The notes: a model not told the origin generated them from the sequence alone. Positions 1 through 8,790 are shown, counted from the stretch's first letter. The stretch is 64,000 bases of DNA from Moraxellaceae bacterium (GCA_031119205.1 JAVHYF010000011.1:1-64000); one strand, 5' to 3'. Numbers and translations are program-made.

Positions 1-531
1 GGCTGGAGGCTCTCCGGCGTCAGTACTCCGCTCGCAGTCCGGTTTCACGCCGTGGTGGAGGCAGTTCCCGTGCCGCGCCTTCCGCCCCCCGCCGTATCGT
101 TGCATGGCGAAGTTGCGCCTACGGCTCCGCTACCACTTGATCCGACCCGGCTTACGCAGGAGAGATCGCGCGCCCGGCAAGAGGAGCCCCCGCGGCCCGC
201 TGCGCTGATCGCGGAAGAGCCACCGCGATTGCTCACGCCGATCTACGTCGACACCGTGATCGGCCCCGATACCGCGGGTTTCGTGATCCGCTTCCGTATT
301 CACGTCAGTGCCACGGGTCGGGCGGAGCAAGTAGAAATACTCGACAACTGGCTTGATGCTGCTGCTGCCAATCAGCTGCGTCGATCCCTGATGGACGCTG
401 ACTACCAACCCGCGCGGCGCGCGGGCATGGCGGTGGCGGGCTTCCTGGAAGGCGGGTTGGCGCTAGAGGCATCAGACAAAGAAGAAGGGCCGGCAATTGC
501 CGACCCTTCTTCCATGATACCGCCGCGCTGA
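1..531 (+). CDS. TonB C-terminal-like protein, 5' end outside window
   Basis: The reading frame is open from the first base of the window, so the gene probably begins upstream; the first in-window start is a GTG at 52. The visible part has a proline-rich linker followed by about 80 residues (centre GFVIRFRIHVSATGRAEQ) with the beta-strand, acidic helix and second strand pattern of TonB C-terminal domains, ending near ADYQPARRAGMAVAG. TonB-type proteins carry proton-motive energy to outer-membrane receptors, but there is no visible partner here, so the role is open. The last about 17 codons are formed by a transcription terminator palindrome, which is odd. It is convergent with pilY1, with stop codons directly adjacent. 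Confidence 0.5.
   Translation, partial: GWRLSGVSTPLAVRFHAVVEAVPVPRLPPPAVSLHGEVAPTAPLPLDPTRLTQERSRARQEEPPRPAALIAEEPPRLLTPIYVDTVIGPDTAGFVIRFRIHVSATGRAEQVEILDNWLDAAAANQLRRSLMDADYQPARRAGMAVAGFLEGGLALEASDKEEGPAIADPSSMIPPR
474..512 (-). terminator. Rho-independent terminator of the pilin operon
   Basis: Positions 481-512 form a palindrome with a 9-bp outer arm (GAAGAAGGG / CCCTTCTTC), a single C/A mismatch and a self-complementary CGGCAATTGCCG core. On the minus strand it is followed by a T-rich stretch (TTTGTCT), so it best serves pilY1, whose stop codon is about 20 bases upstream. It lies inside the 3' end of the convergent plus-strand reading frame. Confidence 0.7.
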
Positions 532-3500
532 TCAGCGGTAGATCTCTCGCCAGCCGTAGCGCTGGAGGTCGCCGCCGGATACGACTTCAGGCGGTGGAAC
601 CGCAACCACGATCGACTGGCCATCCGCGCCTGATGTGCCGATCGGAACACCACCCATTACGGGTGCCGAGTTGGCCCCCCCAGAGGTGATGACACCCGAA
701 CCGGAGTGGGTTGCTTCTACGCCTTTCATGCCCACTGTGGCGATGTATTTGCCGTCCGGAAGGATCGCTATGACCGGCTCCGTGGCAATTCCGAAGCCCA
801 TGTTGACCCGGCTGGTGGCGCCCAGCGCGCCGCCCTTGTCTGCACCCATGACGTACATCGCGCTATAGGCGGCTTCGCAAGTACCGGCCGCGGTATGGCG
901 GGAGTCGGTCTTCATCGTCGTAGTGAAAGTGACCGCACCGTTGATGAACACCGGTTTGCCGATTACGCGCTCGCCACCAGTCTCCGAGAAGCGCACATAC
1001 CAGCCCCGCTTGACGCGCTGCACGCCGTTCAGGTTGAAGGAGTGCTGGTCGACGACCCACCATTTCGTCAGGCTTGCATTGGACGATGTACTCCAGTTGT
1101 TGAGGCCAAGGCTTGCGGAAGTCTGGCCAAGGCCGACTTGAACCAGACAGGCCAGGCTGGCACAGCCATCTGCACCGATTACAAGGTTGTCGTCGGCATC
1201 CTCGATGGCATAGAAGCCGTTGTTCGTGTCAGCAATGTTGAAGTCGCTACCGTGCAGCAGCTTGCCGTTACCCACGAACACCATGAGCCGGCTGGTCTTG
1301 GTATCGGCCGAGTTCTGGTAGGCAGGGAAGGGCCCGGGCGTCGAGATGATGCCGACGGCAGGTGCAGCAGTGATCGCCGTCGCACCAGCCGTGCCATTGA
1401 TGTTCAGGTTTGCGGCCAGCAACTTGGATGACCAGTTGTTGCTGTCTGCATCGCCCAGGTTGAAGCGCCACAGGTTGCCGTTCAGGTCGCCGCCATACAC
1501 ATACTTGACGGTTGCACCACGCTGCGGAGCAGCCTGGTCAGCCGTATCGATCGTGGCCGTGACTTCTGCCAGACCGACCTGCGTGTACGCGCCAGCAGTG
1601 AGATTGACCGTCATCTTCTTCACCAGCTGACCGGTCTGGATACTGACCACGTAGAGGTGACCATTGCCGGTGTTGTTGTAACCGGATGGAAGCAGGGCGA
1701 CCCAGCCATAGGACTTGGTCTTGACGATCTGCGGCTTGCCGTAGCTCAGGCCCATATCGGCGTCCGTGAACTCCCACAGCACCTTGCCAGCAAGAGCGGT
1801 CTCGCTGGCGGCCTCCGGGGACGTGACATCGATGGCGTAGTAGCCCTTGCCACCACCACGAAGCCCACCGATCAGCACCGTTTTCCAGGTGGTAGTCGCG
1901 GTACTTCCTGATCCGGAAGTGAACTCCACGTCCCAGGCGGTCAGTTTGCCGTCCACTGTGAACTGGTTGGTGTAGGCGGGTTGCGCCAGTGCATTGAGCT
2001 TGCTGTGTACCAGTGCGGGGACGTAGGCCCACAGTTCCGCGCCGGTGTCGGCGCGGAAGGCGTGCAGCATGCCGTCGTTGGCACCCACATAGACGACATC
2101 TGTGCGGGCTCTCACACTCTCGGCAAACGCTGCATAGCCCGCATAGCTGTACTTCGCGAAAGCTTCATTTACGTAAGCGGGCGAGGAGTTGACGATCGCG
2201 CCCAGCAAGTGGCCGCGCTTGCGGTAACGCGTGCTCTCGAGGCTCCGATCGCCTCGCAGCCAAGCCACCACGTCTGCACCATCGTTGGCGGCGCCGGTGT
2301 TGAACAGGTCCAGCCGTCCCGCGCCGGTGAGTGCTGTGCTCGTAAAGGGAATACCTGCATTCGTGGCCGGATTCCAGGTGGCAATGATCCGGCTGGCAGC
2401 CGTCCGTGAGTCCAGTTGCCCCTGCGCAGACCATTTCAGGCTGGAGTAGTTGATCAGGCCGTTCGCCGGGAAGACGCCGTAGGCACGTAGTTCGCCACTC
2501 CAGTCACCGGAGTTGTAGTTCGCCTGCAGTGCCGTCGTGTTGTTGTCGATGTAGGGATCATCCAGGCTGATGTTCGAACCAGTGCCGGAATTGAACATGT
2601 CCGTGATGATCTGGTTGATCTTGGTGTCCAGTTCGGTCGGGTTGGTCGCCGACAGCAACGTTCCCTTGGAGTACTTGGTTGCCCGCCACAAGTCATCGAT
2701 CGCGGAAGGCTGCCCACCGGCGGGTGTCGGCCACGGGTTTGGGTCCGCAGCGTTTGCATCGCCCTGGTAGGACTCACCCAGGGCACCGAGGGTGATGCCA
2801 TAGGTATTCATCGTCTTGCCGATATTGCCGCTGGTGGGATTCCACCAGCGCAGGTTGTCATAGTAGGTCTTGGCCGTGCTGTAGATCGTGTTTCCGCCGT
2901 TATAGACGGTGGCGTAACCGTCGGTCAGTACGAATGCGGTGTTCGCAGAGCAACGGAGCGCAGCCTCTGCAGTCGTGTCGTTCGTGATGCTGTCGGTTGA
3001 GCTGCGGTCGGTCAGATATTTGTTGAAAGGGCCGCTGTATCCGTAGGTTTCACCCGCCCGATTTAAGGCCCCAACCGTAGGAGTGCCGCCGGCAGTCCTC
3101 ATCTTGTACAACTCGCCGATGAGCGGCATACCGTTCGCCGTGTTGTCGTTCTTCGTAAAGTCGTACAGCTTGGGCGACGTATTCGACAGGTTCGGGAGCG
3201 TGTGCATGAAGATCGGTGCAGCGGAAAACTGCCGGAAATTCTTCTGCACGCTCGAGAGACTGGTGCCCATGCTGGATGCCATCATGAGCTTGCGTTTGCG
3301 ATAGTACGTAAACCAGTTCGCAAAGTTCTGCAGTTCCTGTGCTTTCGTTCTGGAGATGACGGTACCGTCAGGCAGGGTGTAGCTGGCGCCGGTCATCGCA
3401 TTGATGTCGTAAAGCCTGTAGGCCGTGCCACCAGGCCCTGTTCCACAGGCGGGCCAGGCTGCAGTGCAGGTGGCGTCCCGCATGAAGAAGGTTGCGGGAC

Positions 3501-4314
3501 GATAGGGAATTGCGACCTCGAGATCCCGCTGCACGACGCCTGCTGCATTGATATCGGCCGTGTTGCCAGAAGCGTTGGTTGCCTGCCAGGCGGCCGTCGA
3601 TGCCATGTCCCAGCGGCGGTAGCAGATGCTGGCGTCTCGCGGGACATTCATGCCGGCGAACAGCCTGAAGGTCCAGTTGCGGTTTGCTGTGTTGGCCGTG
3701 GTGGCCATGGCTGCGCAGTTGGCGGGCGCAGTTGTGCTGGGGCCGTAATAAGTAGCTGTCAGGTTGACGACGGTTTGCGTCCCGGTATTGCCCCAGGTGC
3801 CACCGGCTGTCAGATAGGGATGGCTTCGGGCAGCAGTGGGCGGCGCATCTGCAAATGTGACGAGGGAGCCGTCAATGATCGCACTTGGCCAAGGCGTATA
3901 AGTAATGCGGGGGTTGTAGTAAATGGGGTTGTAATCGGGACTCCGCAAGTACGCGTACGCAGTCAGATACGGCACTGCATAGTGATTCTCGAGATTCATG
4001 TCGCCGACAAAGAAGCCGGAGCTCTCGGAATCCCAACCCAACGGAAACAGGAACGGGCTCTTGGTGCCCGTGGAGCGGTGATAGGCCCTGTCGGTGGTAT
4101 TCCAGTACAGCACGCCGTCATTGTTGGCACTCAGGATCATCTCGAAATCCATCGAACCCGAGTCGTCGATCACCATGACGCTGTTGGCCTGGTTGAGCGC
4201 AACGTCCAGCGGTACCGCGGAGATGGGAATGTCTGCAGCTGTGATTGCGGAGCTGTGAAGGAATAGGCCAACGCTGATGGGTAACAGTGCCAGCTGAGGA
4301 GAGCGCTTGTTCAT
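532..4314 (-). CDS. pilY1: Type IV pilus tip adhesin / assembly factor PilY1
   Basis: A 1260-residue secreted protein. The ATG at 4314 is chosen because a GGAG site precedes it and pilX ends just upstream; it gives a signal peptide ending near residue 26. The N-terminal part has a von Willebrand A-like start, VMVIDDSGSMD, where D50, S52 and S54 fit a DxSxS metal site. The C-terminal half is the PilC/PilY beta-propeller, with blade motifs such as VYVGANDGMLHAF and YVYGGDLNGNLWRF. PilY1/PilC proteins cap the pilus, control retraction and bind surfaces. It is the last gene of the minor pilin operon and has its own terminator. Length is in the usual range and no frame break is seen. Confidence 0.93.
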   Translation of the reverse strand: MNKRSPQLALLPISVGLFLHSSAITAADIPISAVPLDVALNQANSVMVIDDSGSMDFEMILSANNDGVLYWNTTDRAYHRSTGTKSPFLFPLGWDSESSGFFVGDMNLENHYAVPYLTAYAYLRSPDYNPIYYNPRITYTPWPSAIIDGSLVTFADAPPTAARSHPYLTAGGTWGNTGTQTVVNLTATYYGPSTTAPANCAAMATTANTANRNWTFRLFAGMNVPRDASICYRRWDMASTAAWQATNASGNTADINAAGVVQRDLEVAIPYRPATFFMRDATCTAAWPACGTGPGGTAYRLYDINAMTGASYTLPDGTVISRTKAQELQNFANWFTYYRKRKLMMASSMGTSLSSVQKNFRQFSAAPIFMHTLPNLSNTSPKLYDFTKNDNTANGMPLIGELYKMRTAGGTPTVGALNRAGETYGYSGPFNKYLTDRSSTDSITNDTTAEAALRCSANTAFVLTDGYATVYNGGNTIYSTAKTYYDNLRWWNPTSGNIGKTMNTYGITLGALGESYQGDANAADPNPWPTPAGGQPSAIDDLWRATKYSKGTLLSATNPTELDTKINQIITDMFNSGTGSNISLDDPYIDNNTTALQANYNSGDWSGELRAYGVFPANGLINYSSLKWSAQGQLDSRTAASRIIATWNPATNAGIPFTSTALTGAGRLDLFNTGAANDGADVVAWLRGDRSLESTRYRKRGHLLGAIVNSSPAYVNEAFAKYSYAGYAAFAESVRARTDVVYVGANDGMLHAFRADTGAELWAYVPALVHSKLNALAQPAYTNQFTVDGKLTAWDVEFTSGSGSTATTTWKTVLIGGLRGGGKGYYAIDVTSPEAASETALAGKVLWEFTDADMGLSYGKPQIVKTKSYGWVALLPSGYNNTGNGHLYVVSIQTGQLVKKMTVNLTAGAYTQVGLAEVTATIDTADQAAPQRGATVKYVYGGDLNGNLWRFNLGDADSNNWSSKLLAANLNINGTAGATAITAAPAVGIISTPGPFPAYQNSADTKTSRLMVFVGNGKLLHGSDFNIADTNNGFYAIEDADDNLVIGADGCASLACLVQVGLGQTSASLGLNNWSTSSNASLTKWWVVDQHSFNLNGVQRVKRGWYVRFSETGGERVIGKPVFINGAVTFTTTMKTDSRHTAAGTCEAAYSAMYVMGADKGGALGATSRVNMGFGIATEPVIAILPDGKYIATVGMKGVEATHSGSGVITSGGANSAPVMGGVPIGTSGADGQSIVVAVPPPEVVSGGDLQRYGWREIYR

Positions 4315-4327
4315 GGGGTGACTCCGC

Positions 4328-4855
4328 TTACTTGCCGTACACGGCTTGTACGTAACTGGTCGTGCCACGTGGCGCAGTGACGCGAACAGTAATCCGGTAC
4401 ATGTCGATGAAAGCCGACAGAGGGGGGGGGCTTTGGTCGTTGACCTCGATCGAGGTGTTTCCTGTGCCGCCGGCGATGACTGCCCGGGCACAAACGCTAC
4501 CGGTGCAGAGTTTTTCGATGAGGTACTGGTAGCTGTATCCGTTCGCATCGGGGCCGGTTGCCGTTGTCCAGGGGGCACTATCGGGCGGGACACCATAGCT
4601 ATCCACGGCGGTAGCAGTGGTGGAATAGCCTGTTCCGGTCAGGCTCCCCGCATCAATCCGGGTCTGTGCTGCGACCAGGCCGATGTTGCTGGCTTGAGAG
4701 GCTGCTTGTTTGATCGCGGTATTGCCAGCAATCAGGCCTGCTGTATCGGCAGACCGGAACAGTGCCATGCCCGCGAGCAGCATGATCGTGAGCAGGATCA
4801 GGACCGTCAGCAGCGCGAACCCGCGCAGAGCCTCTTGTTGCATGCCGCGCCTCAT
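4328..4855 (-). CDS. pilX: Minor pilin-associated protein PilX
   Basis: A 175-residue protein. The start is the ATG at 4855, which overlaps the pilW stop as ATGA and has a GGAGG site 6 bases upstream. A short basic N-terminus is followed by a hydrophobic helix (residues about 15-35, ALLTVLILLTIMLLAGMALF), the PilX N-terminal pattern; like other PilX proteins it lacks the canonical GFTLIE motif but is inserted in the same way. It helps to prime pilus assembly with PilV, PilW, FimT and PilY1. Near the C-terminus a run of nine cytosines (4422-4430) encodes three prolines and could slip during replication. The fourth position of the helix and the gene order support the call. Confidence 0.85.
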   Translation of the reverse strand: MRRGMQQEALRGFALLTVLILLTIMLLAGMALFRSADTAGLIAGNTAIKQAASQASNIGLVAAQTRIDAGSLTGTGYSTTATAVDSYGVPPDSAPWTTATGPDANGYSYQYLIEKLCTGSVCARAVIAGGTGNTSIEVNDQSPPPLSAFIDMYRITVRVTAPRGTTSYVQAVYGK

Positions 4856-5991
4856 GCGCCGCCTCCGGTGAAGAGATAGTTCTTGAGCGGAATGGTGATT
4901 GTCGATGTCCGGTACTCGAAGCAACGGGCATCGGCATTGTTCGTGCCCACCCCCAGGTCGAGTGCTCGCGGCGAATCATCCACCCCCTCAACCGGCGTCC
5001 AAGGCAAGTCCGGATTGGCGATAGTTGTGGTGCAGCCACTGGCGTCCGTGTCTTTCAGGTTGGGTTGCGGGGATCTTGTCACCACGGCAATCCTGATTGC
5101 GCGCAAGCGGTTGGCCGTGGCTGCGGCGTTGCCGGGATTGACCCATGCGCTGATGCCGAGCTCAGCAGCCGTAGCGCTGATTCCGTACTGTGCCCGCAGG
5201 ATGATGGCGTTCTCTGCAATCACCGACGTGCTGCCGTTCCGGTCCGGATCGCCATCAGGATCGGAGACGAGGTTCACGGTCTCGAAACTGCCGTTACTGA
5301 TCCTGTACAACGCGCTACGGATTGGTCCGAAGCTGTAAACCAGACTGTTTACGGCGTAGTTGTAGTTAGGAGTACCGGCGCCAGTTTGCAGTGCCTGGAT
5401 GGTCACGTCCGAGCCAGACACTGCAGTTACAAGGCCCAGAAAGCACTCGCCCGAGGTGCCGGAAGGGGGGGCGATCGCGATGACGTCGCTGATCGCAATG
5501 GAACTCGCCGATGCGACGCGCAGCGTTGTCGTGGTCGCTGCCTGGCTGAGCGTCGTGGGTACGCCAACAAGGCGGCTCAGCCCATTGACCGTAACGGAGT
5601 CTGATGTCGTGCCATCGGATGTCGACGCGGCGGTCACGATTGCTGGCGGGCCGATGTGACCATCCGTTGACGTAGCCCTGGCCGACTCCCAGCTTCCTGT
5701 GCCACTGGACGAGCCGGCTCTGTAGGTCCATACCGTGGGGCAAGGGCCGTTCACCCCCCACAGCCCTGCCGACTGCACCTCGCGCTGGATGTCGAACGCG
5801 ACAGCAATGCCGTTCTCCAGTGCGCTGTTGCTTCCGAGCGCCCCCCGGCGGCTGCGTTCGAACATGGCGGCGCCAGATGTCGCAGCGAGAAGGACCAGAA
5901 TCGCGATCACCATCGTGACCATCAATTCCACGAGGGTGACGCCCGCCTGACGTTTCACGTCAGGCACTGCCTTGATGGGTGGTTGATGCAT
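4852..5991 (-). CDS. pilW: Minor pilin PilW
   Basis: A 379-residue prepilin-like protein starting at the ATG at 5991, 11 bases after the pilV stop. After a short leader it has the type IV pilin N-terminal motif GVTLVELMV followed by a hydrophobic helix, with the conserved glutamate at position 5 of the mature protein. PilW has the large C-terminal domain typical of the family. It is a pilus-priming minor pilin in the inner membrane, processed by the prepilin peptidase PilD (not in this window). It overlaps pilX by 4 bases, so the two are probably translationally coupled. A run of seven cytosines lies at 5465-5471 within the gene. Confidence 0.88.
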   Translation of the reverse strand: MHQPPIKAVPDVKRQAGVTLVELMVTMVIAILVLLAATSGAAMFERSRRGALGSNSALENGIAVAFDIQREVQSAGLWGVNGPCPTVWTYRAGSSSGTGSWESARATSTDGHIGPPAIVTAASTSDGTTSDSVTVNGLSRLVGVPTTLSQAATTTTLRVASASSIAISDVIAIAPPSGTSGECFLGLVTAVSGSDVTIQALQTGAGTPNYNYAVNSLVYSFGPIRSALYRISNGSFETVNLVSDPDGDPDRNGSTSVIAENAIILRAQYGISATAAELGISAWVNPGNAAATANRLRAIRIAVVTRSPQPNLKDTDASGCTTTIANPDLPWTPVEGVDDSPRALDLGVGTNNADARCFEYRTSTITIPLKNYLFTGGGA

Positions 5992-6002
5992 GGCAAGTTG
6001 GC

Positions 6003-6473
6003 CTAGGTGCCAATGAGGTTCAGGTTCGTGCTGGTGTTGTACGTTGGCGTATCGGAGCCGTTGTCCATGCCTTGCCATGGGATGGATACGGACATCACCC
6101 CTGTCGCGGCATCGACGACAACAGAAATATTCGCGCCGGACTGGGACGGCAAATCCCGCTGTACGCGGGCGAGCCAGGCGGTGCACGGCGTCCATGACGC
6201 GTTGGCGCACGTGGAGTTGGTGACGGCGTAATTGGCCCGATTTCCGGTATCTGCCAAGGCCGTGCCGATGAGCTCTTCTGCGTAATAGCTGGCGATGACC
6301 CGGTAACGGGATTGTTGGCCGTTCTGCATGGCTGTCAGCATGAAAGCGGCCTGGCCAAGCATGCCCAGAGCAAATACGACAACTGCGACGAGTACCTCGA
6401 TGAGGGATATGCCCCCCTGTGTGCGTGCCGTCCGTGTCAGACGTCCACGTTTGGTCATCTTGCTGCACTTCAT
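6003..6473 (-). CDS. pilV: Minor pilin PilV
   Basis: A 156-residue prepilin starting with ATG at 6473, overlapping the fimT stop as ATGA. The leader ends in a glycine before ISLIEVLVAVVVFALGML, the PilV form of the pilin motif with glutamate at mature position 5. A methionine codon five residues downstream is an alternative start. PilV works with the other minor pilins to initiate and stabilise the type IV pilus. The C-terminal half is a small globular domain with two cysteines at about residues 90 and 98 (TCANASWTPC) that could form a disulfide. Confidence 0.88.
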   Translation of the reverse strand: MKCSKMTKRGRLTRTARTQGGISLIEVLVAVVVFALGMLGQAAFMLTAMQNGQQSRYRVIASYYAEELIGTALADTGNRANYAVTNSTCANASWTPCTAWLARVQRDLPSQSGANISVVVDAATGVMSVSIPWQGMDNGSDTPTYNTSTNLNLIGT

Positions 6474-7033
6474 GATGTCGGGCCACCAGAGGAAGAGGAT
6501 GTGCTGGCGGCCGCGGTACAGGCCTGCGGCCCACTTGATACGTTCTGGCTGCAGCTTCTGATCATGCCGCCGGCAGAAACTTCGACACGCATGGCTACGC
6601 AGTCGTCACCGCAAGTGCCGCTCCAGCTGACATCCAGCGTTGTCAGTGTTGTGCCGGGAGCAACGGAGGCGCGACGCCCCGAACCGTTGAACGTGACCGT
6701 CAGGGATGTCGGCGATAGCGTGACATGGCTTGCTTCGCTGGAACTCGTCGGCCGCCTGCGCAGGGAGGTGCCCGTGCAGTCGCTACCTAGGTGGACTTCC
6801 CAGCCGGTGCCTGTCGCCGAACCGGTGCCCATGCAGAAGGTGACGCTCTCGTTGTGGCGGATGGCTTCCATGCGCGCATGCTGCAGGCCGTCGCGCATTT
6901 CTCCCGCAACGGTTCTGACTTTGTTGTTTGTCAGGTACTCCCGGAAATTGGGCACGGCGGCCGCTAGAAGGAGCGCCAGCACGGTAACCGTGACCATCAG
7001 TTCAATGAGCGAGAAGCCCTTGGTTGCACGCAT
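6470..7033 (-). CDS. fimT: Minor pilin FimT/FimU (GspH family)
   Basis: A 187-residue prepilin. The ATG at 7033 shares one base with the pilE stop (TGATG). The very short leader MRATKG precedes FSLIELMVTVTVLALLL, a canonical prepilin peptidase site. The globular part fits the GspH/FimT family, including a region rich in serine and threonine and four cysteines in the C-terminal third. FimT/FimU proteins are minor pilins, and FimT of some naturally competent bacteria binds DNA; whether this one does is not visible. It is second in the operon. Confidence 0.85.
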   Translation of the reverse strand: MRATKGFSLIELMVTVTVLALLLAAAVPNFREYLTNNKVRTVAGEMRDGLQHARMEAIRHNESVTFCMGTGSATGTGWEVHLGSDCTGTSLRRRPTSSSEASHVTLSPTSLTVTFNGSGRRASVAPGTTLTTLDVSWSGTCGDDCVAMRVEVSAGGMIRSCSQNVSSGPQACTAAASTSSSSGGPTS

Positions 7034-7494
7034 CAGCAGGTGCCGCCTTTGCGCGTCTGCCAGCAGGTGGCTGCTGTGACGCCGCCATTCGGGAAACCGG
7101 TCGTCGCACGAGCGCCCGCTTGATTGATCGTGTAGGTATAACCATTAACCTGGTTTTGACCGGACGCGGTTGCAGTGTACTCGGTGGCCGTGGCAGTGCA
7201 CTCCAGCCTGAAATCGCCTGCGTTGTAGGCAGTGGCGGTCTCGGTTACACCGCAGTCACCGCTCCTCAGGTACGTGTTGTTGTTTTGAAAGAACTGCTCC
7301 ATTGCCAGTGCGTAGGCGGACAGGACCTTCTGTCCGTCCGTAAGCCGGCTGCGGGTGACGTAGTCCGAGTAGGCCGGTATAGCTATACCGGCCAGGATGG
7401 CGATGATTGCTACGACGATCATCAGTTCTATCAGCGTGAAGCCAGCGGCATCGCGTTTGGGGGGCTGGAGTCGTTGCATACGTGTGACAGTCAT
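7033..7494 (-). CDS. pilE: Type IV pilin PilE
   Basis: A 153-residue pilin with leader ending at glycine and the textbook motif [19 protein letters not shown], followed by [19 protein letters not shown]. The C-terminal domain carries cysteine pairs ([25 protein letters not shown]), the last consistent with the disulfide-bonded loop of PilE-type pilins. It leads the pilE-fimT-pilV-pilW-pilX-pilY1 operon, so in this context it is more likely the PilE minor pilin than the main fibre subunit. The start used is the ATG at 7494; a second ATG at 7479 lies five codons downstream. Neither has a strong ribosome-binding site. Confidence 0.85.
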   Translation of the reverse strand: MTVTRMQRLQPPKRDAAGFTLIELMIVVAIIAILAGIAIPAYSDYVTRSRLTDGQKVLSAYALAMEQFFQNNNTYLRSGDCGVTETATAYNAGDFRLECTATATEYTATASGQNQVNGYTYTINQAGARATTGFPNGGVTAATCWQTRKGGTC

Positions 7495-7777
7495 GGTGCG
7501 GATTCCGTTGGTTTGCAGTGTCTAAGCCAATGCACCGCAATCTATATGCTCAGCGTGGCGAAGCGGGTATTGGATATCAATATACGTACGACAGAGGGGC
7601 TAGCGTCCGGGATGGGCGGGAAGCGGTTGGAACTGTGTCACGCTTCAATTGCAATGACCCGTTTTACGACGAATCTGTTCGGCTCGCAGTGGGTATCGGC
7701 AGGGCGGTGAATGTCTGAATGCTACGCCGGCTGTGAGTAGCCGAACGGCCTGTTTTGCGGTTTTGTCGTTGTCGATG
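7495..7777. other. Intergenic region upstream of pilE and the tRNA genes
   Basis: About 280 bases between divergent transcription units. It holds the candidate sigma-54 site at 7512-7530 and an AT-richer block near 7570-7595 (short palindromes around GATATCAATATACGTACG) that could hold activator sites. I see no convincing small gene. Confidence 0.4.
7512..7530 (-). promoter_or_regulatory. Candidate sigma-54 promoter for pilE operon
   Basis: On the minus strand the sequence TTGGCTTAGACACTGCAAA has GG and GC exactly 10 bases apart, with TGGC and CTGCA close to the -24/-12 consensus TGGC and TTGCA. Pilin genes are classically sigma-54 dependent through PilSR. The predicted transcript start (about 7503) would give a leader of only about 9 bases to the ATG at 7494, or 24 bases to the ATG at 7479. 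Confidence 0.45.
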
Positions 7778-7806
7778 TTGACGAGGAGTACATTGTCTTC
7801 TATAGT
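7778..7806 (+). promoter_or_regulatory. Sigma-70 promoter of the tRNA operon
   Basis: TTGACG at 7778-7783 and TATAGT at 7801-7806 are separated by exactly 17 bases, followed by a GC-rich discriminator (GCGGG) typical of stable-RNA promoters under stringent control. The first tRNA begins about 12 bases after the expected start point. Confidence 0.85.
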
Positions 7807-7823
7807 GCGGGTCTTCGCTGTTC

Positions 7824-7899
<76 letters not shown>

Positions 7900-7917
7900 A
7901 CACGAAAGTTGTTCAGG

Positions 7918-7993
7918 GTCCCCATCGTCTAGAGGCCTAGGACACCGCCCTTTCACGGCGATAACCGGGGTTCGAATCCCCGTGGGGACGCCA
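7918..7993 (+). tRNA. tRNA-Glu (TTC)
   Basis: A 76-base cloverleaf starting GTCCCCATCGTCTAGAGG, with anticodon loop CTTTCAC giving anticodon TTC, T-loop GTTCGAATC and encoded CCA. Only 18 bases separate it from the tRNA-Ala, so both are on one transcript. Confidence 0.97.
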
Positions 7994-8072
7994 GAGTTCA
8001 GGGAGTTGCGTAGCAGCTTCCAACATTCTCTGGTGTATGAGACTTGCGACTGAACGGGTCTTGTACAGAGAA

Positions 8073-8149
8073 GGAGTGGTAGTTCAGTCGGTTAGAATAC
8101 CGGCCTGTCACGCCGGGGGTCGCGGGTTCGAGTCCCGTCCACTCCGCCA
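8073..8149 (+). tRNA. tRNA-Asp (GTC)
   Basis: A 77-base cloverleaf, acceptor stem GGAGTGG/CCACTCC, anticodon loop CTGTCAC giving GTC, T-arm CGGGTTCGAGTCCCG and encoded CCA. It is the last gene of the three-tRNA unit and is followed at once by a terminator. Confidence 0.97.
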
Positions 8150-8156
8150 AACTCGC

Positions 8157-8181
8157 AAAAAGCCGCCTTGTGCGGCTTTTT
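8157..8181. terminator. Terminator of tRNA operon, probably bidirectional
   Basis: Perfect hairpin AAAAAGCCGC-cttgt-GCGGCTTTTT with T runs on both strands. It ends the tRNA transcript and can also stop transcription from moaC on the minus strand. Confidence 0.9.
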
Positions 8182-8228
8182 GTCTTTCTGCCTGTCGCTC
8201 TTGTGGGTGGAAGAACCTCGGATTTGCC

Positions 8229-8732
8229 TCAGGCCGCTTGCCAGTGGCCGGATTTCCCTCCAAGTTTTTCGATCAGCCGTACGGCTTCGATGTGCATGCC
8301 GCGGTCGGCGGCCTTGCACATGTCGTAGATGGTGAGGAGTGCGACGCTCACCGCCATCATCGCTTCCATCTCGATGCCGGTTCGGCCGACGGTCTCGGCA
8401 CTGACGCTGCATTCGATGGCGCTGCCGTGCTCGATAAGCTGGAAATCCACGCTTACGCTGGTCAGCGGAATGGGGTGGCAGAGGGGGATCAGATCGCCCG
8501 TGCGTTTCGCTGCCTGGATGGCGGCGATGCGCGCCACGCCAAGCACGTCGCCTTTGCGTGCGTCGCCGTCCCGGATCAGTGCGAGCGTGGCAGGCTGCAT
8601 GACGATGCGGCCTCGCGCTACGGCCCGCCGGTGCGTTTCTGCCTTGGCGCCGACGTCCACCATGTGGGCTTGCCCCTGCGAGTCGAAGTGGGTGAGCGGA
8701 GAGACGGGTTGGTCGAGTGGCTTGGCTGACAT
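8229..8732 (-). CDS. moaC: Cyclic pyranopterin monophosphate synthase MoaC
   Basis: A 167-residue protein (E. coli MoaC is about 161). With MoaA it converts GTP to cyclic pyranopterin monophosphate, the first step of molybdenum cofactor synthesis, in the cytoplasm. Family motifs are clear: [45 protein letters not shown] (H86), [18 protein letters not shown] and the active-site segment with D137 and K140 ([11 protein letters not shown]). The start is the ATG at 8732; the frame runs further upstream but into the divergent gene's promoter region. It stands alone, with no other moa gene nearby, and is divergent from the M48 protease. Confidence 0.95.
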   Translation of the reverse strand: MSAKPLDQPVSPLTHFDSQGQAHMVDVGAKAETHRRAVARGRIVMQPATLALIRDGDARKGDVLGVARIAAIQAAKRTGDLIPLCHPIPLTSVSVDFQLIEHGSAIECSVSAETVGRTGIEMEAMMAVSVALLTIYDMCKAADRGMHIEAVRLIEKLGGKSGHWQAA

Positions 8733-8790
8733 GCGTGTAAGCAGGTGTAAGCGCCGGGAACGGCGCGGTGGGGCCAAGTATCATAGCGCG

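Noticed and set aside
4315-4596. Upstream extension of the pilY1 frame by 94 codons
   Set aside because: It overlaps pilX in another frame and would remove the signal peptide from the N-terminus; the ATG at 4314 has a GGAG site.
5992-6534. Upstream extension of the pilW frame by 181 codons
   Set aside because: It is antiparallel in frame with pilV coding sequence and would bury the prepilin motif inside the protein.
8733-8790. Leaderless start of the BepA-like gene
   Set aside because: TATCAT at 8779-8784 is suitably placed, but no -35 box was found, so I do not list a promoter.
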